Positions 25,093 to 33,845 of a DNA stretch of 64,000 nucleotides are shown piece by piece. The DNA is taken from the NCBI RefSeq assembly GCF_023169965.1, contig NZ_AP025592.1, positions 2,976,001 through 3,040,000 on the forward strand. The letters run 5' to 3'. Under the pieces are notes generated by a model. The model saw nothing but the letters and a program-made list of their open reading frames with translations. It ran no database searches and was not told where the DNA came from. A program made the translations under genes and the position numbers. How positions within the stretch are numbered: the first letter of the stretch is position 1; each line of letters starts with the position of its first letter. This DNA comes from Anaeromyxobacter paludicola. Lineage in GTDB: Bacteria > Myxococcota > Myxococcia > Myxococcales > Anaeromyxobacteraceae.

Positions 25093-27753
25093 ATGCACAC
25101 CTGGCGCCGCGCGCTCGCGGCCGCATCGATCGCGATCTCGACGTGGGCCGGCGTCGCGGCGGCGGCCGCCCAGCCTCCGCTGCCGCCCGTGCCGTACGGC
25201 GGTCACTTCGCCCCCTTCCCGACCGGGCTGCGGGCGCTCGCGTACCAGTTCAAGGGGCTGGGGGTATCCTCCTTCACGGCCTCGTACGTGGGCGGCTCCG
25301 CCGACGATCCTCCTGGAAAGGAGGGGCTCGCGGCGCTGGCGGTGCGGCTGGTCGAGCGCGGCGCGGGCGGCGCGCGGACCTACCAGCAGCGGATGTTCCA
25401 GCAGACCCCGCGCTTCGGCGCCAGCGTCGAGCGGGACAGCCTCGAGCTCTGGGCGGCGGCGCTGCCGTCCCGGGTGGCCGGGCTCCTCGCCGTGGAGGCG
25501 GATCGACTCCGGGATCCGCTGGCCGGGATCACGGAGGCGCAGTTCGCGGCGGCGAAGGCCGAGCAGCTCGGCGCGGCCCAGCGGGCCCTCGAGGAGCCCG
25601 ATGCGGAGTGGGCCCTGGAGCACGCCTTGGCGGGGACGCCGCCTGGCCGGCCCGCGCTCGGCACACCCGCCTCCCTCGCCGCGATCACCTTCGCCGACGT
25701 GCGCGCCTTCTGCGCCGATCACTTCAGGCCCGAGCGGCTCGTGCTCGCGGTCACCGGCCCGGGCGCCCCGCCCGCCTTCGCCGCGGAGGTCGCGCGGGCC
25801 TTCGGCGACCTCGCCACCGGCGCGCGCCGCGATCCCGCCGGACCCCCGAAGCCGCTCCGGAAGCCTCCGGACGGCTCCCCGGAGCTGGCGGTGCGGCGCG
25901 GGCTGGCCGAGGGCCCTCAGCTCTGGCTCACCTGGGCCCTGCCCGGGTTCGCCGGGCAGGACGACGTGGGGGTGGAGGTCGCGGCGGAGGTCGTCCGGCG
26001 GTGGCTCCCGGGCGCGGTGGGCTCGACCGGCCGGCTGAAGGAGATCCTCGTGCGCCACGAGGTCGCCGCGAACGTGCTGGCCGTCCGGCTCGACCTGGCG
26101 CGCAAGGAGGACGCCGGCCCGCTCGTGGCCCGCCTCCGCGCCCGGGACCCGAAGCTTCGGGCCCGCCCGGCGGAGGTCCGCCGCGTCCGGCGCGCGTCGT
26201 TCTGGTGGATGGAGGACCCGCGTCCTGGAGAGATCGTGCAGATGCTCCGGGTCACGGGCGAAGCCGACGCGCTCGGCACCTGGAGGCGCAGGCGCGTGGA
26301 TCGGCTGCTCGAGGACCTCGGACCGTACCTCGAGCGGTGGCTCACGCCGGCGCGGATGGGCGCGCTGCTCGTCGAGCCGCTGCCGGGCGCGTCCATCCCC
26401 GAGCGGCCGGCCGAAGTCCCGATCGATGGCCCGCCCGTGGGACTCCTCCGGCTCCCGCCCGGCGGCACCTACGACGCCCGGAGCGTCGCGCCCGCTCCCG
26501 GGCTCGACACGGCGCACCGCTTCCGGCTCGCCAGCGGTCTCGAGGTGGTCGTCTACCGCCGGCCGGGGTTCCCCAAGGTCAGCGCGGCGCTGGCGGTGCG
26601 CGCGGGACCCTCGCCGCGCGGGCTGGCGGAGCTCGCCCTGGCCGCCGCCGCGCCGGACGCGAACTTCATCGGCGCGGGGTCGGGCTGCACCGCGCCGAGC
26701 CCGCGCCACCTTCCGCAGGGCGTGGTCTTCCACTCGCAGGGGCTCTCGAACGAGCTCGCCCTCGTCCTCGACGAGCTCGCCTGCGTCTCCGAGAAGCAGG
26801 CCACCCGCGCCTCCGACCTCTCCACCCACCGCAAGCAGTGGGCGGACGCCCTGGAATCGATCCCTACCGCCACGGCGGCCGCCGTGGAGTCCGTCGAGAG
26901 GCTGTTCCCCGGCAGCGCGGAGCAGGTGGTGCTCCGCAAGAAGACCCTGGCGGCCATCACGGCGAGCGACGCCGACGCCTGGCTCGCGACCGAGTTCCGG
27001 CCGGACCACGCCACCCTGGTGCTCGGCGGGGACCTGCCGGCGGACTCCGAGCTGGTGCCGCTCGTCCGCCGGAGGTTCGAGGCCTGGCAGGCGGGCGACG
27101 CTCCTCGCGGCCCGCTGCCTGCGGCGCGCTCCTCGCGCTTCCCGGAGCGGCGAGCGATCCTGCTCGTCCCGGCGAAGGACGCCACGCGGGCGCTGACGTT
27201 CGTCTGGACCCGGATGCCGCCCCCGGTCGCGTCCTCCGACGTCGTCGCGGCCGGGGCCGTCGAGCTCGATCTCCAGCTGCGCCTCGAGCGCGAGGCGGGG
27301 AGCGGGGTCGCGACGCCGCTCGTCTCGCCCCGAGGGTCGGCGGCGGGTGGAGCGCTGCAGCTCTCCTACTGGTCGGCGCCGGACGCCGCCGGCCGGGCGC
27401 TCTCGGCCGTGCTCGAGGGGCTGGCCGACGAAGCGGCGGCGCCGGTGATGCCGGAGCACGCCGAGTTCCTGCGCTGGAGCATCGCGGGCCACCAGCCGTT
27501 CCGGTTCTCCACCGTGCAGGACGTCGTGGACCGGCTGGTCGAGGCCGCGCTCGACGGCGCCGACCCCGACGTCTACGAGCGGCAGGCCGCCGCGGTGGCC
27601 TCGCTCGACCCCGAGCGGATCGAGCGGGCCGCCCGGTCGCTGGGGACGGGGCGCGAGGTGATCGCCGTGGTGGGGGACGAGGCGCGCGTGCGCCCCTCGC
27701 TCGAGAAGGCCGGTTACCAGGTGGAGGTGCTGCCCTCCCCAGGGCCCCGGTGA
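25093..27753 (+). CDS. Exported M16-family protein without zinc site (pseudo-peptidase)
   Basis: 886 residues with a signal peptide (RALAAASIAISTWAGVAAAAAQ). Two M16 (insulinase/pitrilysin) halves are present. The first has YVGGSADDPPGKEGLAALAVRL, where active enzymes carry HxxEH directly after the PPGKxGLAH-like turn; no His or paired Glu is present here. The usual downstream M16 features remain (ITEAQFAAAKAEQL, FCADHFRPERLVLAVTG). The second half starts at about residue 475 (HRFRLASGLEVVVYRR) and also lacks the motif. It may act as the inactive partner of a missing active subunit or as a peptide-binding chaperone. GGGGAG lies just before the ATG. The next gene starts in a GTGA overlap. Confidence 0.75.
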   Translation: MHTWRRALAAASIAISTWAGVAAAAAQPPLPPVPYGGHFAPFPTGLRALAYQFKGLGVSSFTASYVGGSADDPPGKEGLAALAVRLVERGAGGARTYQQRMFQQTPRFGASVERDSLELWAAALPSRVAGLLAVEADRLRDPLAGITEAQFAAAKAEQLGAAQRALEEPDAEWALEHALAGTPPGRPALGTPASLAAITFADVRAFCADHFRPERLVLAVTGPGAPPAFAAEVARAFGDLATGARRDPAGPPKPLRKPPDGSPELAVRRGLAEGPQLWLTWALPGFAGQDDVGVEVAAEVVRRWLPGAVGSTGRLKEILVRHEVAANVLAVRLDLARKEDAGPLVARLRARDPKLRARPAEVRRVRRASFWWMEDPRPGEIVQMLRVTGEADALGTWRRRRVDRLLEDLGPYLERWLTPARMGALLVEPLPGASIPERPAEVPIDGPPVGLLRLPPGGTYDARSVAPAPGLDTAHRFRLASGLEVVVYRRPGFPKVSAALAVRAGPSPRGLAELALAAAAPDANFIGAGSGCTAPSPRHLPQGVVFHSQGLSNELALVLDELACVSEKQATRASDLSTHRKQWADALESIPTATAAAVESVERLFPGSAEQVVLRKKTLAAITASDADAWLATEFRPDHATLVLGGDLPADSELVPLVRRRFEAWQAGDAPRGPLPAARSSRFPERRAILLVPAKDATRALTFVWTRMPPPVASSDVVAAGAVELDLQLRLEREAGSGVATPLVSPRGSAAGGALQLSYWSAPDAAGRALSAVLEGLADEAAAPVMPEHAEFLRWSIAGHQPFRFSTVQDVVDRLVEAALDGADPDVYERQAAAVASLDPERIERAARSLGTGREVIAVVGDEARVRPSLEKAGYQVEVLPSPGPR

Positions 27754-28247
27754 CCGCCGTGCCCGACGACCTCTCGCGCCCCATGCGCCGCATCGTGCTG
27801 TACGCCGCCGTCGCGGTGGGGCTCGCCTTCGGCCTCGCCAAGGTGGCGGAGCACCAGCTCGCCCCCGCGAGCCCGTCCGCGCAGGCGACGCCCGACCCGC
27901 AGCCGGCAAAGCCGGTCCTCTCCGAGGCCGAGCAGGCCGAGGTCCGGCGCGGCTGGGAGCGGAGCAGCACCATCGCCCCGCGGTCCGAGCAGCGCGATCC
28001 CGCGACCGGGGAGGTGACGCTGCCGTTCCACGGCTTCGGCCTGTCGGTGGACTCGACCCCACCCGGCGCCCGGGTCCTCGTGGACGGGCGCGACCTCGGC
28101 GAGACGCCGCTCCTCGCCTCGGTGACCTGCGCGCCGGGGGCCCAGGTCGAGGTCCGCGTGGAGAAGCCGCCGCTCGCCGCCGCGCGCCGGACCACGACCT
28201 GCCGCAGCGACACGCTCGTGAAGCTCGCGGTCACCCTCGCGCGGTGA
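27750..28247 (+). CDS. Membrane-anchored PEGA-domain protein
   Basis: Up to 165 residues. An uncleaved signal anchor ([20 protein letters not shown]) is followed by a Pro/Ala-rich linker and a C-terminal PEGA domain (LSVDSTPPGARVLVDGRDLG, ETPLLASVTCAPG) with two cysteines. PEGA domains are short beta modules of cell-surface proteins. The preferred start is the GTG at 27750, which gives a GTGA overlap with the M16-like gene; ATG 27783, just before the Arg-Arg of the anchor, is the alternative (154 residues). Tight coupling suggests the two proteins work together in the envelope. Confidence 0.75.
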   Translation: MTAVPDDLSRPMRRIVLYAAVAVGLAFGLAKVAEHQLAPASPSAQATPDPQPAKPVLSEAEQAEVRRGWERSSTIAPRSEQRDPATGEVTLPFHGFGLSVDSTPPGARVLVDGRDLGETPLLASVTCAPGAQVEVRVEKPPLAAARRTTTCRSDTLVKLAVTLAR

Positions 28248-28428
28248 GCGGCCGCGGGCGCGCCCGCGCGGGCCGCGCCGCCCCGTTTCGCCACACCCTC
28301 GCGCGAGCGGGGCATCCCAAGTGCCCGAAACTCGGCGCGGGCGGCGGGCGTACCGTCGGGCACGCCGTTTGCTCAGCGTCACCGTCGTCCGCTGCCGCAC
28401 CGACCCCACGAAACCAGGAGCTCCCGCC

Positions 28429-28932
28429 ATGAAGACCGCTGCCGCCCTCGCCGCTTCCTTCCTCCTCTCCGCCCCCGCGCTCGCGCAGGTGCCGTCCGCC
28501 AGCGCCCTCCAGGACCAGGCCAACCAGGCCAAGGGCGCCGTCGCCGCCGAGTCCGCCGCCGTGAAGACCGCCACGGCGACCGAGGCCGCCAAGGCCCAGA
28601 CCGCCGCCGGCGCCGAGGCCACCAAGGTGAAGACCGCGACGGCCACCGAGGTCTCGACGAAGACCGAGGCGGCCAAGGCCGCCGGCGAGCAGAAGGTCAC
28701 CGCCGTGAAGGCGAAGGTGGCCGAGCAGTCCCAGCCCAAGACCGACGTCGCGGCGCAGAAGGCGGCGCTCAAGGCGAAGGCGCACGACAAGGCCTCGAAG
28801 GTGAAGGCCAAGGCGCACCAGAAGGCCGCCGCCGCGAAGGCCAAGGCGGCCGAGAAGGTGGACGCCGGCGCGCAGAAGGCCGACGCGGCCGCCGACCAGG
28901 CGGGCGCCAAGGTGGACGCCGTCCTGAAGTAG
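28429..28932 (+). CDS. Exported Lys/Ala-rich helical protein (LEA/apolipoprotein-like)
   Basis: 167 residues. A signal peptide (MKTAAALAASFLLSAPALAQ) is followed by about 145 residues almost wholly of Ala, Lys, Glu, Thr, Val, Gln and Asp in repeats such as KTATATEAAKAQTA and KAKAHDKASKVKAKAH, with no aromatic residue and no Cys. The pattern predicts a long amphipathic helix and resembles late-embryogenesis-abundant or histone-H1-like low-complexity proteins. Function is unknown; desiccation protection or envelope binding of nucleic acid or polysaccharide is speculation. AGGAG lies nine bases before the ATG. A terminator-like hairpin follows. Confidence 0.8.
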   Translation: MKTAAALAASFLLSAPALAQVPSASALQDQANQAKGAVAAESAAVKTATATEAAKAQTAAGAEATKVKTATATEVSTKTEAAKAAGEQKVTAVKAKVAEQSQPKTDVAAQKAALKAKAHDKASKVKAKAHQKAAAAKAKAAEKVDAGAQKADAAADQAGAKVDAVLK

Positions 28933-28944
28933 CGCCTCGGCCGC

Positions 28945-28973
28945 CCGGGTGAGGGGCCAGCCTCCTCACCCGG
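28945..28973 (+). terminator. Terminator-like hairpin after the Lys/Ala-rich protein
   Basis: CCGGGTGAGG / CCTCACCCGG, a perfect 10-bp stem with a 9-base loop, 13 bp after the stop codon. There is no T-tract, as is usual for this GC-rich genome. Confidence 0.55.
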
Positions 28974-29085
28974 ATCGGCGCGGCCGCCGGGGCCGCCGGC
29001 GCGGCGAGAGGTCCCCTCGCCCCCCGCCTGTGGCTGGCGCCCAGGACGCATGCCCGGCAAGTGAGCGGCCTCGTCGAGGTCGCGC

Positions 29086-29214
29086 GTGCGCTGGAAGGGA
29101 CTGCTCGAGCTCGAGTACATCTTCCGCGTGCAGCAGCACTCCGAGCTCGTGCCCCGGCTCGCGGAGCTCGACCGGCAGTGCCGCATGCGGCGGGATCCCG
29201 CCGGGGAGCCCTAG
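29086..29214 (+). CDS. Possible 42-residue helical protein
   Basis: A small reading frame from GTG 29086 with a well-placed GAGG six bases upstream, ending in TAG 29214. The peptide (MRWKGLLELEYIFRVQQ...LAELDRQCRMRRDP) is amphipathic and charged, with one Cys, and does not look like a random GC-rich translation. No family is recognised. It lies alone between the hairpin at 28945 and hflX. Confidence 0.35.
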   Translation: MRWKGLLELEYIFRVQQHSELVPRLAELDRQCRMRRDPAGEP

Positions 29215-29315
29215 CGAGCGGGCGAGGGCCGGGGCGCCCCCCCGCCCTCGGCGCGCGCCACCCACCCGGATGGGCTCGCCCCCGAGGGCGCGGCCCGCTA
29301 TGTTTCGGTCACCGC

Positions 29316-31010
29316 ATGCAAGAAGTCTCCGGCAACACCCTCGGACTCAAGCCCTCGCAGCTCCACGCCCTCCGCCGCACCTACCGCCGCCGCGTCCCGG
29401 CGGAGGACATCGTCTCGCCGGAGCTGGCCCGTCACCTCACCGAGATCTCCCGGGAGACCGGACGCCAGGTCGGCGTCCTGCTCGATCGCAAGGGGGACGT
29501 GCAGAGCGTCGTCGTCGGCGACGCCCGCAAGCTCGACCTCCCGGACATCGGCCGCGCCCGCGCCGGCAGCTACCGCCTCCGCGGCCTGCGGCTCGTGCAC
29601 ACCCACCTGAACGGCGAGGCCATCACCCGGGACGACCACACCGACCTCGCGCTCTTGCGGCTCGACCTCGTGGCCGCCATCGAGGTGCTCGACTCCGGGC
29701 TCCCCGGCAAGCTCCACTTCGCCCACCTGCTCCCGGGCGCCTCGGGCGAGATGTGGAAGGACGAGACCGTCCCCACCGTCTTCGACGCCGGCTTCTACGA
29801 CGCGCTCCAGAACACCCTCGCGCTCGAGGACGAGCTCGCCCGGGCCAGCTCCGCCCTGCGCAAGACCTCCGGCCGCGAGCGGGCCATCCTGGTGGGCGTG
29901 GGCGGCAGCACCAAGGGGCGCGGCAAGGGGCGTGGGCGCGCCGAGGCCGAGTCCTCGCTCGAGGAGCTGAAGGAGCTCTCGCGCACCGCCGGCGTGGAGG
30001 TGGTGGACGCGCTCCTCGCCATGCGGCGCGAGCCCGATCCGCGCTACCTCATCGGCAAGGGGAAGCTCGACGAGATCCTGCTGCGCTCGATGCAGCTCAT
30101 GGCCGACGTCATCATCTTCGACGCCGACCTCTCGCCCTCGCAGGCCATCAACATCGCCGACGCCACCGCGCTCAAGATCCTCGACCGCACCCAGCTCATC
30201 CTCGACATCTTCGCCCAGCGGGCGCAGAGCGCCGAGGGCAAGCTCCAGGTGGAGCTGGCGCAGCTCAAGTACCTCTACCCGCGCCTCGTCGGCCGCGACG
30301 ACTCGCTCTCGCGCCTCGCCGGCGGCATCGGCGGCCGCGGCCCCGGCGAGACCAAGCTCGAGATCGATCGCCGCCGCGTGCGCGACCGGATCACCGCACT
30401 CGAGCGGCGCATCGACCAGGTGTCGGCGAGCCGGCAGGTGCGGCGCAAGCAGCGCAACGCCAACGGCCTGCCCATCCTCTCGATCGTCGGCTACACCAAC
30501 GCCGGCAAGTCCACCCTGCTCAACGCGCTCACCGCGTCGGACGTGCTGGCGGAGAACAAGCTCTTCGCCACCCTCGACCCGACCAGCCGCCGGCTCCGCT
30601 TCCCGCGCGACCGCGAGGTGATCATCACCGACACGGTGGGCTTCATCCGCGACCTGCCGGAGGACCTCGTCACCGCCTTCCGCGCCACGCTCGAGGAGCT
30701 CGAGGACGCCGACCTCCTGCTCCACGTGGTGGACGCCTCCGATCCGAACCTCGACGCGCAGGTGGCGGCGGTGGAGAAGATCCTGGCCGAGCTCGAGCTC
30801 ACCGGGAAGCCGCGGCTCCTGGTCCTCAACAAGATGGACCGGCTGCCGCCCGGCACCCCGCCCCCGCTCGCCGAGGGCGTCCCGGTCTCGGCGGTCACGC
30901 GCGAGGGGCTCCAGGCCCTGCTCCACGCCTGCGACCGGATCCTCTGGTCGGGCGGCCGGGTCGGGTTCGACGAGGTCGCGGCCGGCGCGCCGCGGCGCGA
31001 GATCGTCTAG
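29316..31010 (+). CDS. hflX: GTPase HflX, long form
   Basis: 564 residues. The C-terminal GTPase has a P-loop GYTNAGKST (392-400), G3 DTVGF (439-443) and G4 NKMD (505-508). The HflX-specific Gly-rich segment is GGIGGRGPGETKLEIDRRRV (about 336-355), and the nucleotide-binding N-domain lies at about 215-330 (YLIGKGKLDEI, FDADLSPSQ). HflX splits or rescues stalled 70S ribosomes. The first 190 residues are an extra domain not found in the E. coli-type protein (about 430 residues); it contains VHTHLNGEAITRDDHTD, resembling the HxH...D core of JAB/RadC domains. ATG 29316 has no evident ribosome site. Confidence 0.93.
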   Translation: MQEVSGNTLGLKPSQLHALRRTYRRRVPAEDIVSPELARHLTEISRETGRQVGVLLDRKGDVQSVVVGDARKLDLPDIGRARAGSYRLRGLRLVHTHLNGEAITRDDHTDLALLRLDLVAAIEVLDSGLPGKLHFAHLLPGASGEMWKDETVPTVFDAGFYDALQNTLALEDELARASSALRKTSGRERAILVGVGGSTKGRGKGRGRAEAESSLEELKELSRTAGVEVVDALLAMRREPDPRYLIGKGKLDEILLRSMQLMADVIIFDADLSPSQAINIADATALKILDRTQLILDIFAQRAQSAEGKLQVELAQLKYLYPRLVGRDDSLSRLAGGIGGRGPGETKLEIDRRRVRDRITALERRIDQVSASRQVRRKQRNANGLPILSIVGYTNAGKSTLLNALTASDVLAENKLFATLDPTSRRLRFPRDREVIITDTVGFIRDLPEDLVTAFRATLEELEDADLLLHVVDASDPNLDAQVAAVEKILAELELTGKPRLLVLNKMDRLPPGTPPPLAEGVPVSAVTREGLQALLHACDRILWSGGRVGFDEVAAGAPRREIV

Positions 31011-31052
31011 GACACGGCTCCCACCCCACGGCACCTTCCTTTCGCGGTGATC

Positions 31053-31082
31053 GGCGCCCCAGGACGCCTCTCGCGGGGCGCC
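31053..31082. terminator. Hairpin downstream of hflX
   Basis: GGCGCCCC / GGGGCGCC, an 8-bp stem with a 14-base loop, in the 122-bp gap after hflX. It may separate hflX from the decarboxylase unit. There is no T-tract. Confidence 0.35.
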
Positions 31083-31132
31083 CGGAGACGGGATCTCGCG
31101 CCGGCCGCCCCGACCGGCTATGACGGCCGGCG

Positions 31133-32581
31133 ATGGCCGACCCGTTCGCGCGCTTCGAGGCCGACGCCCACGCCGCCGTCGAGGCGCTCGCCCGTTACCT
31201 GCGCGAGTCCGCCGAGGGCCGGGGGCCCGTGCTCTCGCAGCCGCCCCTGCGCGAGCTCGCGGCCGGCCTCGAGGTGGCCCGCTGGATCCGGGAGGGAGGG
31301 CTCTCCGGCGCGCCCTTCCGGGAGTTCCTCGCGCGCTACCTCGGCGCCACCACGCGGCTGCACCACCCGGGCTACTTCGCCCACCAGGTGGCGGTGCCCG
31401 AGCCGCTCGGCGCCGTGGGCTCGCTCGTGGACGGCGTCACCGGCAACGCGATGGCGATCTACGAGATGGGGCCGGCCGCGGCGGCCATCGAGTTCGCCGT
31501 CCTCGACTGGATGCTCGCCAAGGTCGGCTTCACGCCGGCGCCCCTGCCCCCCGCGCCGCCCTCCCCGGCGCCGCACGGCGGGGGCGTCCTCACCCACGGC
31601 GGCTCCCTCGCGAACCTCACCGCGCTCGCCGCCGCCCGCGCCCGCGCCGCCCCGTCGGCCTGGCGCGACGGCGTGGGCGCCCGCCTCGCCGTGCTGGCGC
31701 CGGAGGCGGCGCACTACTCCATCAGCCGGGCGGTGGGGATCCTCGGCCTGGGCCAGGGCGCCCTCCGCGCCGCCCCCTGCGACGCCGACGGCCGGCTCGT
31801 GCCCGACCGGCTCCCGGCCGCCCTCGACGCCCTCCGCGACGAGGGGCGCGCCGTCATGGCGGTGGTGGCGAGCGCGTGCAGCACCGCGGCCGGGCTCTAC
31901 GACCCCCTGCGCGAGGTGGGCGCGCTCTGCCGCGAGCGCGGCCTCTGGCTCCACGTGGACGGCGCGCACGGCGCCTCGGCGCTCCTCTCCGAGCGGCTGC
32001 GCCACCGGCTCGACGGGATCGCGCTCGCCGACTCGGTGGTCTGGGACGCGCACAAGATGCTGCGCACGCCGACCGTCTGCGCGGCGGTGCTGGTGCGCGA
32101 CCACCGGACCCTCGACGGCGCCTTCCAGCAGGACGCGAGCTACCTCTTCCACGAGAAGGACGAGCCCGGCTTCGACTTCCTCCACCGCACCGTGGAGTGC
32201 ACCAAGGCGGCGCTCGGGCTGCGGCTGTTCCTCGCGCTCGCCGCCGAGGGCGAGGGGGCGCTGGCGCGCTACGTGGAGCGGCAGACCGCGCTCGCCGCCG
32301 AGGCGGCGGCGCTCCTCGCGCGCACCCCCGGCTTCGAGGTGGCGGTGGCGCCGGAGAGCAACATCGTCTGCTTCCGGGTGGCCGGGAGCGACGAGCGGCA
32401 GCTCGAGCTCCGGCGGCGGCTCCTCGCGCAGGGGCGCCACTACGTCTCGAGCACCCTGTTCCGCGGCCGGCGCTGGCTCCGGCTCGCGCTCATGAACCCC
32501 GCCACGCGCCTCGAGGACGTGGCGGCCATGGCGGACGAGCTCCGCGCCCTCCTCGGCGCGGCGGAGGGCGGCGCATGCTGA
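31133..32581 (+). CDS. PLP-dependent group II amino acid decarboxylase
   Basis: 482 residues of the fold-type I, group II decarboxylase family (relatives act on 2,4-diaminobutyrate, glutamate, aspartate or aromatic amino acids). The PLP-binding lysine is K308 in VVWDAHKML, the cofactor Asp is D276 in LHVDGAHGA, and the stacking His is H194 in EAAHYSIS. The N-terminal HHPGYFAHQVAVPEPLG and AIYEMGPAAAAIE segments are closest in style to the diaminobutyrate/glutamate decarboxylase branch. The substrate cannot be fixed from sequence alone. ATG 31133 is used. Its last codons overlap ppnP by 7 bp. Confidence 0.85.
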   Translation: MADPFARFEADAHAAVEALARYLRESAEGRGPVLSQPPLRELAAGLEVARWIREGGLSGAPFREFLARYLGATTRLHHPGYFAHQVAVPEPLGAVGSLVDGVTGNAMAIYEMGPAAAAIEFAVLDWMLAKVGFTPAPLPPAPPSPAPHGGGVLTHGGSLANLTALAAARARAAPSAWRDGVGARLAVLAPEAAHYSISRAVGILGLGQGALRAAPCDADGRLVPDRLPAALDALRDEGRAVMAVVASACSTAAGLYDPLREVGALCRERGLWLHVDGAHGASALLSERLRHRLDGIALADSVVWDAHKMLRTPTVCAAVLVRDHRTLDGAFQQDASYLFHEKDEPGFDFLHRTVECTKAALGLRLFLALAAEGEGALARYVERQTALAAEAAALLARTPGFEVAVAPESNIVCFRVAGSDERQLELRRRLLAQGRHYVSSTLFRGRRWLRLALMNPATRLEDVAAMADELRALLGAAEGGAC

Positions 32582-32856
32582 AGCACAACGTCTACTTCGA
32601 CGGGCTGGTGCAGAGCCTCGGCTACGAGCGGCTCGGCCAGCGGCAGACCATCGGCGTCATCTCGCCGGGCGAGTTCCACTTCGGCACCGACGCCGCCGAG
32701 CGGGTGACGCTCGTGTCGGGCGAGCTCTTCGTGCGCCCGCCGGGCGAGGCGAGCTGGCAGCTCTACCCGGCCGGCACCACCTTCGAGGTGGCCGGCAAGA
32801 GCGGCTTCGACGTGAAGGCGCTCGGGCCGGTCGCCTACCTCTGCGAGTACCTGTAG
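32575..32856 (+). CDS. ppnP: Pyrimidine/purine nucleoside phosphorylase PpnP
   Basis: 93 residues, a complete cupin-fold protein of the YaiE/DUF1255 family (NVYFDGLVQSLG, GVISPGEFHFGTDAAERVTLVSGEL, FEVAGKSGFDVK, YLCEYL). E. coli PpnP cleaves many nucleosides with phosphate. The start ATG overlaps the decarboxylase stop (ATGCTGA), with GGAGG seven bases upstream, so the two genes are translated together. A metabolic link to the decarboxylase is not obvious. Confidence 0.93.
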   Translation: MLKHNVYFDGLVQSLGYERLGQRQTIGVISPGEFHFGTDAAERVTLVSGELFVRPPGEASWQLYPAGTTFEVAGKSGFDVKALGPVAYLCEYL

Positions 32857-32863
32857 CCGCCGC

Positions 32864-33736
32864 TCACCCCGCCCGCGCCGGCGTCGCCGCCTCTCTCCCC
32901 GGCAGCCGCGCGAGCCCGGTGGCGAGCGCCGTGCCGGTGAAGATCACCGCCGACCCGAGGACCATCCGGGAGGTGAGCGGCTCGCCGAGGAAGACCGCGC
33001 CCCAGAGCACCGCGAAGGGGGGGATGAGGAAGGTCACCGAGACGGCCCGGGCCGGTCCCACGTGGGCGATGAGCCGGAAGAAGAGCACGTACGCGAAGGC
33101 GGTGCAGAGCACGGCGAGGAGCGTCACCGAGATCCAGGCCCGCGCCGAGACCGGGTGCGCCGGCCAGGCCCAGAGCGCCGCCGGCAGGAGCAGGAGCGCG
33201 GCGGCGGCCTGGCTGCCGGCGGCCACCGCGAGCGAGTTCACGCCGGCGAGCCGCCGCTTGGTGAAGCTCGCCGCCACGCCGTAGGAGAGCGTGGCGAGGA
33301 GCGCCGCCACCACCGCCAGCCCGGCGCCCCCGGGCTTGAACGAGGCCCGCCCCCAGACCAGGAAGGCAACCCCGGCGAACCCGACCGCGAGGCCGGCGGC
33401 GCGGCTCCGGTCGAGCCGGTCGCGCAGCCAGAAGTGGGCCACGAGCCCGCCCCAGAGCGGCGTGGTGGCGTTGAGGATGGAGGCGAACCCGGCCGTCACC
33501 GAGAGGGTGGCGTAGGTGAGCAGGCAGAACGGGAGCGCCGAGTTGAGCGCGCCCACCACCAGCACCGGCCAGAGCCGCCCCCGCAGATCGCCGAAGCCGC
33601 GGGTGGCCGCGAGCAGCGGCACGATGACGAGGGCGGCGATCCCGAGCCGCAGGCCCGCGAGCGTCACCGGCCCGAGCTCCGGGGCGGCCACCCGCATGAA
33701 GAGGAACGACCCGCCCCAGAGGGCGGCGAGGATCAC
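32864..33736 (-). CDS. EamA/DMT-family transporter (10 membrane spans)
   Basis: 290 residues as read from GTG 33736, with two repeated EamA halves and about ten membrane helices. Family marks are LWGGSFLFMRVAAPELGPVTLAGLR, TPLWGGLVAHFWLRDRL and, in the second half, PPFAVLWGAVFLGEPLT. Such proteins export or exchange metabolites such as amino acids; the substrate is unknown. The first helix begins at the chosen start. The frame stays open upstream (NAVEL...) with no ATG or GTG, so a rare CTG start cannot be excluded. It converges on ppnP with 7 bp between stops. Confidence 0.85.
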   Translation of the reverse strand: MILAALWGGSFLFMRVAAPELGPVTLAGLRLGIAALVIVPLLAATRGFGDLRGRLWPVLVVGALNSALPFCLLTYATLSVTAGFASILNATTPLWGGLVAHFWLRDRLDRSRAAGLAVGFAGVAFLVWGRASFKPGGAGLAVVAALLATLSYGVAASFTKRRLAGVNSLAVAAGSQAAAALLLLPAALWAWPAHPVSARAWISVTLLAVLCTAFAYVLFFRLIAHVGPARAVSVTFLIPPFAVLWGAVFLGEPLTSRMVLGSAVIFTGTALATGLARLPGREAATPARAG

Positions 33737-33845
33737 CAGCTCGACGGCGTTGCGCAGGCCCAGGCGAGGCTCCCTTCCATCGTGGATGGGCTCCTCTTTA
33801 CTCCGCGCGGAGCGACGCCTCCATCCGTTCCTCGCGCCTCCGCCC

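Noticed and set aside
25093-27753. Active M16 zinc protease
   Set aside because: HxxEH is missing in both halves, so an enzymatic peptidase call is not supported.
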